A stretch of 64,000 nt of DNA from the NCBI RefSeq assembly GCF_013385825.1, contig NZ_JACAPG010000019.1, positions 32,825 to 96,824 on the forward strand, read 5' to 3'. Position numbers and translations under genes: made by a program. This document shows, in pieces, positions 33,104-41,979 of the stretch. The notes beneath the pieces were generated by a model that saw only the letters and a program-made list of their open reading frames with translations, made no database searches and was not told the DNA's origin. The first letter of the stretch is position 1; each line of letters begins with the position of its first letter. Source of the stretch: Pseudomonas reactans (GTDB lineage Bacteria > Pseudomonadota > Gammaproteobacteria > Pseudomonadales > Pseudomonadaceae).

Positions 33104-33180
33104 TGGGGTGGACGAAGGGGATCGAACCCTCGACAACGGGAGTCACAATCCCGTGCTCTACCAACTGAGCTACGCCCACC
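33104..33180 (-). tRNA. tRNA-His (anticodon GTG)
   Basis: 77 nt with encoded CCA. The extra 5' G typical of tRNA-His is present (GGTGGGCG), the anticodon loop is ATTGTGA and the T-loop is GGTTCGATCCC. It is sequence-identical in the mature region to the second tRNA-His at 33398. Confidence 0.97.
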
Positions 33181-33256
33181 ATATTGCGTTAACAAAGAAA
33201 CCAAACCACTTCTTTGTTGAGCCCTGCCCTGCCTTTCGACGGGACCAAGCTTTATT

Positions 33257-33341
33257 TGGTGCGGATGAAGAGACTCGAACTCTTACGCCTCGCGGCGCTG
33301 GAACCTAAATCCAGTGTGTCTACCAATTCCACCACATCCGC
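33257..33341 (-). tRNA. tRNA-Leu (anticodon TAG)
   Basis: 85 nt with a long variable arm, encoded CCA, anticodon loop TTTAGGT and T-loop AGTTCGAGT. It lies between the two tRNA-His genes. Confidence 0.97.
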
Positions 33342-33359
33342 GCTTGAAGCCCTTAAAGC

Positions 33360-33390
33360 AAAGGCGCCAGACGATTAATCTGGCGCCTTT
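33360..33390 (-). terminator. Terminator-like hairpin inside the tRNA operon
   Basis: AAAGGCGCCAGA / TCTGGCGCCTTT, nearly identical to the hairpin at 33063, but followed on the minus strand by TTTGCTTTAAG, a weaker U-tract. Read-through to tRNA-Leu is presumably needed. Confidence 0.6.
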
Positions 33391-33397
33391 TAAAATA

Positions 33398-33474
33398 TGG
33401 GGTGGACGAAGGGGATCGAACCCTCGACAACGGGAGTCACAATCCCGTGCTCTACCAACTGAGCTACGCCCACC
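33398..33474 (-). tRNA. tRNA-His (anticodon GTG), second copy
   Basis: 77 nt, same mature sequence as the copy at 33104, with the same kind of terminator hairpin just downstream. The copy plus hairpin looks like one duplicated unit. Confidence 0.97.
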
Positions 33475-33505
33475 ATATAGCGCTACTTGTGCCAAAGCTG
33501 CCTAA

Positions 33506-33582
33506 TGGCGCACCCGGCAGGACTCGAACCTGCGACCATCCGCTTAGAAGGCGGATGCTCTATCCAGCTGAGCTACGGGCGC
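33506..33582 (-). tRNA. tRNA-Arg (anticodon TCT)
   Basis: 77 nt starting GCGCCCGTAGCTCAGCTGG with encoded CCA; anticodon loop CTTCTAA; T-loop GGTTCGAGTCC. First gene of the tRNA operon. Confidence 0.97.
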
Positions 33583-33700
33583 CTGATTAATCTGTACTCT
33601 TGGAGGATTACAAACTAAGTGCTTCCAGCCTTGCAGAACAACACGCTATTCTGCTCGACCTTCTTAACCAGTGCTAGGCTGTGCCCGACAAGTGCGACGA

Positions 33701-33729
33701 ATAGTATAGACGCCCTCGAAACCCGTCAA
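33701..33729 (-). promoter_or_regulatory. Promoter of the Arg-His-Leu-His tRNA operon
   Basis: Minus strand: TTGACG (33729-33724), 17-bp spacer, TACTAT (33706-33701), or TATACT with a 15-bp spacer. A C/G-rich discriminator follows, as is usual for stringently controlled tRNA promoters. About 120 bases ahead of tRNA-Arg. Confidence 0.7.
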
Positions 33730-33861
33730 ATCTTTTTTGAAAAAAACTGATTTTATTTAAGGGGTTAGGGCAATTTGCAGACCAAGCGCCTTTGCCCTCA
33801 CGTCTTGGCATGCGAGAATGCGCGCACTTTTCTTCCCCCTCTCGATGGTTAATCACGCGTA

Positions 33862-34716
33862 ATGACTGCACAACTTATCGACGGCAAATCAATCGCCGCC
33901 AGCCTGCGCCAGCAGATCGCCAAACGAGTCACCGAGCGCAGCCAGCAAGGCCTGCGCACGCCTGGCCTCGCGGTGATCCTGGTCGGCAGCGATCCTGCCT
34001 CTCAGGTTTATGTCTCGCACAAGCGTAAAGACTGTGAAGAGGTCGGCTTTATTTCCAAGGCCTACGACTTGCCTTCCGAAACCACCCAGCAGGCCCTGAC
34101 CGACCTGATCGACAGCCTCAACGACGACCCGAAGATCGATGGCATCCTGCTGCAACTGCCATTGCCCGAGCATCTGGACGCCTCGAAATTGCTGGAGCGC
34201 ATTCGCCCGGACAAAGACGTCGACGGTTTCCACCCTTATAACGTCGGCCGCCTGGCCCAGCGTATCCCGCTGCTGCGCCCGTGCACGCCAAAAGGCATCA
34301 TGACCCTGCTGGAAAGCACCGGTGTCGACCTGTACGGCCTCGATGCAGTTGTGGTCGGCGCGTCCAACATCGTCGGCCGCCCGATGGCCATGGAACTGCT
34401 GCTGGCCGGTTGTACCGTGACCGTCACCCACCGATTCACCAAGGACCTCGCCGGCCACGTCGGCCGCGCCGACCTGGTTGTGGTTGCCGCCGGCAAGCCG
34501 GGGCTGGTCAAAGGTGAATGGATCAAGGAGGGGGCAATCGTCATCGACGTGGGCATCAACCGTCAGGACGACGGCAAGCTGGTGGGCGACGTGGTGTACG
34601 AAACCGCCCTGCCCCGCGCGGGCTGGATCACACCAGTGCCAGGCGGCGTCGGCCCGATGACGCGTGCTTGCCTGCTGGAAAATACCCTGTACGCCGCAGA
34701 GACCCTGCACGCCTAA
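33862..34716 (+). CDS. folD: Bifunctional methylene-THF dehydrogenase/cyclohydrolase
   Basis: FolD interconverts 5,10-methylene-THF and 10-formyl-THF. The 284-aa protein has the catalytic-Lys region VYVSHKRKDCEEVGF, the folate signature PDKDVDGFHPYNVGRL, the NADP site VVGASNIVGRPMAMELL and PVPGGVGPMTRACLLENT. Adjacent tRNAs and tig are the usual Pseudomonas neighbours. It is followed by a strong terminator. Confidence 0.97.
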   Translation: MTAQLIDGKSIAASLRQQIAKRVTERSQQGLRTPGLAVILVGSDPASQVYVSHKRKDCEEVGFISKAYDLPSETTQQALTDLIDSLNDDPKIDGILLQLPLPEHLDASKLLERIRPDKDVDGFHPYNVGRLAQRIPLLRPCTPKGIMTLLESTGVDLYGLDAVVVGASNIVGRPMAMELLLAGCTVTVTHRFTKDLAGHVGRADLVVVAAGKPGLVKGEWIKEGAIVIDVGINRQDDGKLVGDVVYETALPRAGWITPVPGGVGPMTRACLLENTLYAAETLHA

Positions 34717-34731
34717 TAACCAGGCGCACTG

Positions 34732-34761
34732 AAAAAGCCCTGCTTTATCGCAGGGCTTTTT
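34732..34761 (+). terminator. Terminator of folD
   Basis: AAAAAGCCCTGC / GCAGGGCTTTTT, a perfect 12-bp symmetry with a T-run, 15 bases after the stop. Confidence 0.9.
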
Positions 34762-34924
34762 ATTGCCCGCAATAAATCCTGTTTTTTCTTAGTTTTTAAG
34801 AACTTTCATCGGGTTCTAGAAGAACATTCGACAGTTTCTGATCCATACTCCTAAAATGTAACGGCATTTGTCATATAACCCGTTTCTGAACGGTATTTCC
34901 TTACTTTTTAGCGAGTTCATCCGC

Positions 34925-35848
34925 GTGAAAATTCGTCTTTCTCTCGTCAGCCTATTTTTTGCTTTCACAGGCACCTTCGCGCACGCTGCCGAAACCACCC
35001 AGGCGCCGCGTGACACGTCCAAACTGCAAATCGCTTCCGGCAGCGCCATGCTGGTGGACCTGCAGACCAACAAAGTCATCTATTCCAGCAACCCCGATGT
35101 GGTGGTGCCCATCGCCTCGGTGAGCAAGTTAATGACCGGCCTGGTGGTGCTGGAAGCCAAGCAGAACATGGACGAATACATCGACATCAACATCAAGGAC
35201 ACGCCGGAAATGAAAGGCGTGTTCTCCCGCGTGAAAATCGGCAGCGAAATGCCGCGTAAAGAAATGCTGTTGATTGCTTTGATGTCCTCGGAGAACCGCG
35301 CCGCGGCCAGCCTGGCCCACCACTACCCAGGCGGCTACCCGGCGTTTATCGCGGCGATGAACGCCAAGGCCAAGGCACTGGGCATGACCAGCACTCATTA
35401 TGTAGAACCCACTGGCCTGTCGATCCACAACGTGTCCACCGCCCGCGACCTGAGCAAGCTGCTGGCCGCCGCGCGTCACTACCCGTTGCTGAGCCAGTTG
35501 AGCACCACCAAAGAAAAGACCGTGTCGTTCCGCAAGCCCAACTACACCCTGGGCTTTTCCAACACTGACCACCTGATCAACCGCGCCAACTGGGACATCA
35601 AGCTGACCAAGACCGGTTTTACCAACCAGGCCGGCCACTGCCTGGTACTGGTGACGAGCATGGGCAACCGCCCGGTGTCGCTGGTGATCCTGGATGCCTT
35701 CGGCAAATTCACCCACTTTGCCGATGCCAGCCGTATCCGCAATTGGGTCGAGACCGGCAAGAGCGGTTCGGTACCGGATGTGGCGTTGCGCTACAAGGCC
35801 GACAAGAACCTGAAGAATCGCCCCAACGCTGCTGAAGCCCGTCGCTAA
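34925..35848 (+). CDS. pbpG: D-alanyl-D-alanine endopeptidase (PBP7)
   Basis: A 307-aa low-molecular-weight penicillin-binding protein that cuts peptidoglycan cross-links in the periplasm. The signal peptide ends near AHA (22). Catalytic motifs are SVSK (Ser65-Lys68), SEN (122-124) and KTG (229-231). GTG 34925 gives a clean signal peptide; an in-frame upstream start at 34868 would mask it. It is convergent with the C39-like lipoprotein gene across a shared terminator. Confidence 0.94.
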   Translation: MKIRLSLVSLFFAFTGTFAHAAETTQAPRDTSKLQIASGSAMLVDLQTNKVIYSSNPDVVVPIASVSKLMTGLVVLEAKQNMDEYIDINIKDTPEMKGVFSRVKIGSEMPRKEMLLIALMSSENRAAASLAHHYPGGYPAFIAAMNAKAKALGMTSTHYVEPTGLSIHNVSTARDLSKLLAAARHYPLLSQLSTTKEKTVSFRKPNYTLGFSNTDHLINRANWDIKLTKTGFTNQAGHCLVLVTSMGNRPVSLVILDAFGKFTHFADASRIRNWVETGKSGSVPDVALRYKADKNLKNRPNAAEARR

Positions 35849-35855
35849 GCGGTAT

Positions 35856-35885
35856 AAAAAAGGCGCTTTGATAGCGCCTTTTTTT
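35856..35885. terminator. Bidirectional terminator between pbpG and the C39-like gene
   Basis: AAAAAAGGCGCT / AGCGCCTTTTTT, 12-bp symmetry with A- and T-runs on both sides. The stop codon of the minus-strand gene lies at its edge. Confidence 0.88.
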
Positions 35886-36546
35886 ATTTGCGTTCCGCCA
35901 ACACCTTCAGTGCCTGCGCCGCCGCCCGCTCCTGCCCGGCCTGGGCCGTCGCATTCGCCGAGTCGCGCCAACGTTGTGCATCTACATTCGCCGGCAACTG
36001 GCTCGGGCGCTGGGTGAGGATTGCCCAACTGCCGGCGCTTTTCCATTTGGACTCAAAGTCGCTGAAGCTCATCAGCAAACGTCGATTCATGCCCGAGCGC
36101 AACAACACCGTACTTTTCTGCTGATTGAACCCCACCACGACCACGTAGTGCGCGTCCGACCACAGCCCGCCACCGATCCGCGCCATCACCGGATAACCCG
36201 CCGCTACCTGCGCCAGCACCGCCGTCAGCTTGGCCTCCAGCGGATACACCATCAGCCCGTACTCACGCGCCAGCACCTGCATGTTGCGCTCAAGGTCTGC
36301 TTCGCCGCCCGGCAAATGCAGCGGTTTATCCAATAGCCCCGGTGTCATGACAATGCCTTGTTGCGACAGCATGCTGGCTAAAGACGTAGGACCGCCCTGA
36401 TAAGCCTCGCTGCGAAAGGTCGGCACGCCATTGAGCTCGACGCGCTCCGGCAGGCCGGCCAGTCTCGACGGGGTGGAGGAACACGCCGCAAGGCCCAAGG
36501 CACACGCGAGGAACAAGGATGTTTTCAGGTTCGACCGTAACCGCAA
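35884..36546 (-). CDS. C39-peptidase-like lipoprotein lacking the catalytic Cys
   Basis: A 220-aa lipoprotein (lipobox LGLAAC, Cys22) with a papain-like C39 peptidase fold. The expected xQxxCGPxxLA motif reads YQGGPTSLASML, so the nucleophile position is Gly51. The His motif is kept (SDAHYVVVVGF, His133), as is a following Asn (GMNRRLLMSF, Asn154). The C-terminal 35 residues form an Ala/Gln-rich helix resembling a TPR piece. Active proteolysis is unlikely; a peptide- or protein-binding role at the envelope is inferred. Confidence 0.8.
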   Translation of the reverse strand: MRLRSNLKTSLFLACALGLAACSSTPSRLAGLPERVELNGVPTFRSEAYQGGPTSLASMLSQQGIVMTPGLLDKPLHLPGGEADLERNMQVLAREYGLMVYPLEAKLTAVLAQVAAGYPVMARIGGGLWSDAHYVVVVGFNQQKSTVLLRSGMNRRLLMSFSDFESKWKSAGSWAILTQRPSQLPANVDAQRWRDSANATAQAGQERAAAQALKVLAERK

Positions 36547-36605
36547 TTTTCTACTCTCTTGATCAACTGCCGGTGAGGGCCCTGATCATAGCCCAATCAC
36601 GTTTA

Positions 36606-36705
36606 TGTAGGAGCGAGCTTGCTCGCGAAAAACCTGAAGGCGCCGTGTTAATCCAGATAGCCCGCGCGATCGTTGACGTTTTTCGCGAGCAAGCTCGCTC
36701 CTACA
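36606..36705. repeat. REPIN of the GAGCGAGCTTGCTCGCGAA family
   Basis: Inverted copies GTAGGAGCGAGCTTGCTCGC and GCGAGCAAGCTCGCTCCTAC flank a ~45-bp centre. This family also occurs at 48419-48518 and is distinct from the GCCGGCTTGCCGGC type. Confidence 0.9.
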
Positions 36706-36831
36706 AAGGTCGTGGATATAGCAAAGAAGTTGGACAGACACGACCATTGGTCAATAGCAGGCAACCGTCAGGTAGCTAGACTGTCCATTGAGAAGACTGT
36801 GTGTGCCCCCTGGGGGCGAAAGGAGGCCCTA

Positions 36832-36993
36832 ATGAGCCTTGCAACAACGATTGTCCTGTTGATCTGCGGTTGGCTGGCGGTAGCCGGCGCCATGTTGTGG
36901 GGGGTGTTGCGCATCACCCGTCGGCACCATCACCCCCACGTCAAACCCGCTGCACCCGCCAAGCCCCATAAGGTGGCGGTACATCACGCCTAG
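36832..36993 (+). CDS. Small single-TM protein with His/Pro-rich tail
   Basis: A 53-aa protein: one TM helix (TTIVLLICGWLAVAGAMLWGVL, about 5-26) and a basic tail with HHHPH and repeated Pro-Ala-Lys. AGGAGG lies seven bases before ATG 36832. No family recognised. The longer frame from 36673 runs through the REPIN and is not supported. It overlaps the convergent lipoprotein stop by 4 bp. Confidence 0.72.
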   Translation: MSLATTIVLLICGWLAVAGAMLWGVLRITRRHHHPHVKPAAPAKPHKVAVHHA

Positions 36994-37400
36994 CCAGGCA
37001 TGCAATTGAAGTCCTGAGTCGCCGCGACCTCCTTGCCGTGACCATCCATCAAGGATGCGCGCACGGTGGTGCCCAGGCTCGACTCCACCAGGGTGTAGTG
37101 CTCACCCGCCTTGAAATCCTTGTATTCGACCCGGCCCTGGCAGTCCTGCTGGTTGTCGTCGCCTGGCTCTTCCTCGAACAGCGTCACATCCAGGCGATGA
37201 TCCCCCGGCGTCACTTCGAAGAAGCGTCCGTCATCCACGCGCTTGCCGTCCACGCGTTCGGCCATCAGGTCGTTCGGCGCTTCTTCTTTTAAGCCGATCC
37301 ACGCTTCGCTCGGGTCCGCCTTGGGAATCGGGCCGGCGCACGCCGACAACAACAGCACAGCACCGAGGGCCGGGATCAATAACAAGGGTTTGAGTGACAT
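36990..37400 (-). CDS. Small lipoprotein, function unknown
   Basis: A 136-aa lipoprotein with a clear lipobox (LLLSAC, Cys21). The mature part has an Ig- or PEGA-like strand pattern (VTPGDHRLDVTLFEEEPGDDNQQDCQ... FKAGEHYTLVES), as in proteins that decorate envelope structures. Two further Cys (in QDCQG and FNCMPG) could form a disulfide. No specific family assigned. Confidence 0.78.
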   Translation of the reverse strand: MSLKPLLLIPALGAVLLLSACAGPIPKADPSEAWIGLKEEAPNDLMAERVDGKRVDDGRFFEVTPGDHRLDVTLFEEEPGDDNQQDCQGRVEYKDFKAGEHYTLVESSLGTTVRASLMDGHGKEVAATQDFNCMPG

Positions 37401-37598
37401 GGCAGGGCTCCAAATAGGGACGATGTGTCCAATGGGCTACAAGCTTGAGGAGCCACCCTTTGTAGAACAAATGAATACAGATGAAACGATCTTCAGCCCC
37501 TTCCTAAATGTTCCTTCACCTGGCTGAAAGGTGCGTGTTAGGTAGGTCGGGCAAGACTGCCGGGGTTTGCAATCCTGCTCCCTCCGGAGGTTTCACGC

Positions 37599-40500
37599 AT
37601 GCTCGGGCTGGTAAAGACCGCACTGCAAAAGCCGTACACGTTTATCGTGTTGGCCATATTCATCTGCATCATCGGGCCGATGGCGGCCCTGCGTACCCCC
37701 ACTGACGTTTTTCCGGACATTGGCATACCTGTGGTCGCCGTGGTCTGGCAGTACAACGGTCTGTCGCCGGACGCCATGGCCGGTCGGGTGATCTACACCT
37801 ATGAACGCTCCCTGAGCACCACGGTTAACGACATCGAGCATATCGAGTCGCAATCCTTGCCCGGCATGGGCATCGTCAAGATCTTCTTCCAACCCGGCGT
37901 GGATATCCGTACCGCCAACGCCCAGGTGACGGCGGTATCACAAACCGTACTCAAGCAGATGCCACCGGGCATCACGCCGCCACTGATCCTCAACTACAGC
38001 GCCTCCACGGTGCCGATTCTGCAGATGGCGTTCTCCAGCCCCAGCCTCTCGGAAGCCAAGATCCGCGACCTGGTGCAGAACAACATTCGCCTGCCCCTGA
38101 GCGCCCTGCCCGGCCTGGCCATGCCCACACCGATGGGCGGCAAGCAACGCCAAATCACCCTGGACCTCGACCCGCAAGCGCTGGCCGCCAAAGGTTTGTC
38201 GGCCCAGGATGTGGGCAATGCCCTCGCCTTGCAGAACCAGATTATCCCGGTGGGCACCGCCAAACTCGGCCCCAACGAATACACGATCCTGCTCAACAAC
38301 AGCCCCAAGGCCATCGATGAACTCAACGACCTGCCGATCAAGACCGTCGACGGTGCGCTGATCACCATCGGCCAAGTGGCCCACGTCCGCGACGGCTCGC
38401 CGCCACAGACCAACATCGTGCGCGTCGACGGCCACCGCGCGGTCCTCATGCCGGCGCTGAAGAACGGCAGCATCTCCACCCTGTCGATCATCGACGGCAT
38501 TCGTCAGATGCTGCCGCGCATCAACGAAACCCTGCCGCCGTCGCTGAAGACCTCGCTACTGGGGGACGCCTCGGTGTTCGTCAAACAGTCAGTGGGCAGC
38601 GTGGCCCAAGAAGGCATCATCGCTGCACTGCTGACCAGTGCGATGATCCTGCTGTTCCTCGGCAGCTGGCGTTCCACGATCATTATTGCCGCCTCGATTC
38701 CCCTGGCCGTGCTATCAGCCATCGCGCTGCTGGCGGTCAGCGGGCAAACCCTCAACGTGATGACCCTCGGCGGGCTGGCGTTGGCGGTGGGGATCCTGGT
38801 GGACGACGCCACGGTGACCATCGAAAACATCAACTGGCACCTGGAGCAAGGCAAGGCGGTGAAGACCGCGATTCTCGACGGCGCCGCACAGATCGTCGGC
38901 CCGGCGTTCGTCTCGCTGCTATGTATTTGCATCGTTTTCGTGCCGATGTTCTTGCTGCAAGGCATCGCCGGTTACCTGTTCCGGCCGATGGCCCTGGCGG
39001 TGATCTTTGCCATGGCCAGCTCTTTCATTCTGTCACGTACGCTGGTGCCGACGCTGGCAATGTTCCTGCTCAAGCCGCACACCCCGGAGCAAGGGGCAGG
39101 ACACCACCCAGAAGATGAATTCATCAATCATCACGAGGGTGAGCAGCATCAGAAACAGCGCAATGCCATGCTGCAATCGGTGCTGAATTTCCAACAGGGT
39201 TTCGAGCGTCACTTCTCGAACATCCGCGATACCTATCACGGCCTGCTGACCTTGGCCCTGGGCAATCGCAAGGGTTTTATCGTCGGTTTCCTGGCCTGCG
39301 TGCTGGCGTCGTTCCTGTTGCTGCCGAGCCTCGGCCAGGACTTCTTCCCGGCCACCGACGCGGGTGCATTGGCCCTGCACGTGCGCCTGCCACTGGGCAC
39401 GCGCATTGAAGAAAGCGCCGCCGCCTTCGACCGTATCGAAGCGCGGATTCGTGAAGTGATTCCCGCCGAAGAACTCGACACCATCGTCGACAACATCGGC
39501 ATCCCGCTCAGCGGTATCGACATGGCCTACAGCAGCAGCGGCACCATCGGCCCGCAGGACGGCGATATCCAGGTCACGCTGAAAAAAGACCACGCGCCCA
39601 CCGCCGACTACGTAAAGAAATTGCGTGAAGCCCTGCCAGAAAGTTTCCCCGGCAGCCATTTCGCATTCCTGCCGGCAGACATCAGCAGCCAGATCCTCAA
39701 CTTCGGCGCCCCGGCCCCGCTGGACGTGAAAATCTCCGGGCGCAGCGATGAAGAAAACCGCGCCTATGCGGTGGAACTGGAGCGCCGCCTGCAACACGTA
39801 CCGGGCATCGCCGACCTGCGCATCCAGCAGTCCACTGGCTACCCGTCCTTGCAGGTCAACGTCGACCGCCTGCGCGCCAATGGCCTGGGCATCACCGAGC
39901 GTGACGTGACCAACAGCATGGTCGCCTCCCTCGCCGGCAGCTCGCAGGTGGCACCGACCTTCTGGCTCAACCCGGCCAACGGCGTGTCCTACTCGATCGT
40001 CGCCGCCACCCCGCAATACCGCCTCGACAGCCTACCTTCGCTGGAAGCGCTGCCGGTGACCGGCGCCGACGGCCAGTCGCAGATTCTCGGCGGCGTGGCC
40101 ACCATCTCCCGTGTGCAAAGCCCGGCGGTGGTGACCCATTACAACATCGAACCGACCCTGGACCTGTACGCCAACGTGCAAGGCCGCGACCTCGGCGGCG
40201 TGGCCCGTGATGTGCAGAAAGTGCTGGATGACACCGCCTCCATGCGCCCCAAAGGCGCAGTGATCAGCCTGCACGGGCAGATCGATGCGTTGCACGAAGC
40301 CTTCAGCGGTTTGAGCTTTGGCTTGCTTGGTGCGGTGGTGCTGATCTACCTGCTGATCGTGGTCAACTTCCAGTCGTGGGTCGATCCGTTCGTGATCATC
40401 ACCGCCTTGCCGGCGGCCCTGGCGGGGATTGTGTGGATGCTGTTCCTCAGCGGCACCTCGTTGTCGGTGCCCGCCTTGACCGGCGCGATCCTGTGCATGG

Positions 40501-40820
40501 GCGTGGCCACCGCCAACTCGATTCTGGTGGTGAGCTTCTGCCGTGAACGCCTGGCCGTACATGGCGATGCGCTCAAGGCCGCGCTGGAAGCCGGTTACAC
40601 GCGCTTCCGCCCGGTGTGCATGACCGCCCTGGCGATGATCATCGGCATGCTGCCCCTGGCGATTTCCGAGGAGCAGAACGCCCCGCTCGGCCGTGCGGTG
40701 ATCGGTGGCTTGATCCTCGCCACCACCGCCACCCTGTTGTTTGTCCCCGTGGTCTTCAGCCTGGTCCACGGCCGTCACCCTACTCGCGCCACCGCTGGAG
40801 AAACGCCTCATGTCGTCTGA
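37599..40820 (+). CDS. RND efflux transporter, inner-membrane permease
   Basis: A 1073-aa proton-driven RND pump with the normal 12-TM duplicated architecture and two large periplasmic loops (about 35-330 and 560-870). The proton-relay pair in TM4 is Asp402-Asp403 (GILVDDATVTIENI). A His-rich cytoplasmic stretch (about 494-517, with HH three times) links the two halves and could bind metal. The start has GGAGG eight bases ahead. It is the first of three genes encoding a complete tripartite pump; the permease-adaptor-channel order is unusual for drug pumps, which usually start with the adaptor. Confidence 0.93.
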   Translation: MLGLVKTALQKPYTFIVLAIFICIIGPMAALRTPTDVFPDIGIPVVAVVWQYNGLSPDAMAGRVIYTYERSLSTTVNDIEHIESQSLPGMGIVKIFFQPGVDIRTANAQVTAVSQTVLKQMPPGITPPLILNYSASTVPILQMAFSSPSLSEAKIRDLVQNNIRLPLSALPGLAMPTPMGGKQRQITLDLDPQALAAKGLSAQDVGNALALQNQIIPVGTAKLGPNEYTILLNNSPKAIDELNDLPIKTVDGALITIGQVAHVRDGSPPQTNIVRVDGHRAVLMPALKNGSISTLSIIDGIRQMLPRINETLPPSLKTSLLGDASVFVKQSVGSVAQEGIIAALLTSAMILLFLGSWRSTIIIAASIPLAVLSAIALLAVSGQTLNVMTLGGLALAVGILVDDATVTIENINWHLEQGKAVKTAILDGAAQIVGPAFVSLLCICIVFVPMFLLQGIAGYLFRPMALAVIFAMASSFILSRTLVPTLAMFLLKPHTPEQGAGHHPEDEFINHHEGEQHQKQRNAMLQSVLNFQQGFERHFSNIRDTYHGLLTLALGNRKGFIVGFLACVLASFLLLPSLGQDFFPATDAGALALHVRLPLGTRIEESAAAFDRIEARIREVIPAEELDTIVDNIGIPLSGIDMAYSSSGTIGPQDGDIQVTLKKDHAPTADYVKKLREALPESFPGSHFAFLPADISSQILNFGAPAPLDVKISGRSDEENRAYAVELERRLQHVPGIADLRIQQSTGYPSLQVNVDRLRANGLGITERDVTNSMVASLAGSSQVAPTFWLNPANGVSYSIVAATPQYRLDSLPSLEALPVTGADGQSQILGGVATISRVQSPAVVTHYNIEPTLDLYANVQGRDLGGVARDVQKVLDDTASMRPKGAVISLHGQIDALHEAFSGLSFGLLGAVVLIYLLIVVNFQSWVDPFVIITALPAALAGIVWMLFLSGTSLSVPALTGAILCMGVATANSILVVSFCRERLAVHGDALKAALEAGYTRFRPVCMTALAMIIGMLPLAISEEQNAPLGRAVIGGLILATTATLLFVPVVFSLVHGRHPTRATAGETPHVV

Positions 40821-41979
40821 TCACAAACCCTCGCGCAAGCGTCTGATGCTCATGGGTGTCGGCGGCCTGACCCTGGCCGCCCTGTTGGTCGCCAACGGCC
40901 TGCATGCCCGCACGCTGCACGAACAATCGGTCACCGCCTGGACCGAAACCGCCGCCATCCCGCAGGTGATGGTGTTCCAACCGCAGCAGAATGTCGCCGG
41001 CGATACCCTGCGCTTGCCGGCGCACCTGGAGGCCTGGAGCAAGGCGCCGATTCACGCCCGTGTCAGCGGCTACTTGAAGGACTGGAAAGCCGACATCGGC
41101 ACCCAGGTCAAAGCCGGGCAAATCCTCGCCGAGATCGACAGCCCCGACCTGGATCAGCAACTGGCGCAAACTCACGCCCGACTGGTACAGGAACAGGCCA
41201 ACGCACGCCTGGCCGAAACCACCGCGACGCGCTGGCAAAACCTGCTCGCCAGCCATTCGGTATCGCGCCAGGAGGCCGATGAAAAAACCTCCAATGCCGC
41301 CGCCGCAAAAGCCAACGCCGAAGCCGCCGCTGCCGACTATGCGCGGCTGTCCGCGCTGGAAAGCTACAAGACGATCCGCGCACCGTTCGCCGGCACCATC
41401 ACCGCGCGCAACACCGATATCGGCCAGTTGATCAAGGCCGACACCGACAGTGATCCGGAACTGTTCAACATCGCCGACACCCACCAACTGCGCCTGTATG
41501 TGCCGGTGCCGCAGAACTACGCGGCGGTCATCCACCCAGGCCTTGAAGCCGAGCTGACCGTGCCCGAGCACCCCGGCGAACACTTCAAGGCGCACCTGAT
41601 CGGTGATTCCACCGCCATCGACCGCCGTTCCGGCACCCTGCTTGCGCAGTTCGTGGCCGACAACCCCAACGGCGAATTGCTCCCCGGTGACTACGCCGAG
41701 GCCACCTTGCCAATTCCGGCGGATACCCATGGCGTAAGCATCCCGGCCAGCGCGTTGATCTTCCGAGCCCAAGGCACGCAAGTGGCGGTGTTGGACGCGC
41801 AGAATCACGTGCACCTGCAGGACATTCACATCGGCCTGGACCTGGGCGAGCGCCTGGTCATCGACCAAGGCCTGAAACCCGCCGACCGCGTGGTCGACAA
41901 CCCGCCGGACGCCCTGCGTGAAGGCGACCCGGTACAACTGGCCGATGCCGCCGGAGGTGCGCATGCGCCTAAGGCTTAA
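40810..41979 (+). CDS. RND efflux periplasmic adaptor (membrane fusion protein)
   Basis: A 389-aa MFP with an N-terminal TM anchor, a lipoyl half-motif (RVSGYLKDWKADIGTQVKAGQILAEIDSPDLDQQL), an Ala-rich alpha-hairpin (about 115-175), second lipoyl half YKTIRAPFAGTITARNTDIGQLI, and beta-barrel and membrane-proximal domains. ATG 40810 overlaps the permease stop (40818-40820) and is preferred to longer frames. It bridges the permease and the outer-membrane channel. Confidence 0.93.
   Translation: MSSDHKPSRKRLMLMGVGGLTLAALLVANGLHARTLHEQSVTAWTETAAIPQVMVFQPQQNVAGDTLRLPAHLEAWSKAPIHARVSGYLKDWKADIGTQVKAGQILAEIDSPDLDQQLAQTHARLVQEQANARLAETTATRWQNLLASHSVSRQEADEKTSNAAAAKANAEAAAADYARLSALESYKTIRAPFAGTITARNTDIGQLIKADTDSDPELFNIADTHQLRLYVPVPQNYAAVIHPGLEAELTVPEHPGEHFKAHLIGDSTAIDRRSGTLLAQFVADNPNGELLPGDYAEATLPIPADTHGVSIPASALIFRAQGTQVAVLDAQNHVHLQDIHIGLDLGERLVIDQGLKPADRVVDNPPDALREGDPVQLADAAGGAHAPKA

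Noticed and set aside
33674..33871. 65-codon minus-strand frame between tRNA-Arg and folD
   Set aside because: It overlaps the tRNA promoter, lacks a ribosome-binding site and shows no coding character.
36673..36831. N-terminal extension of the 53-aa membrane protein
   Set aside because: The extension is translated REPIN sequence; the internal ATG at 36832 has a perfect ribosome-binding site.
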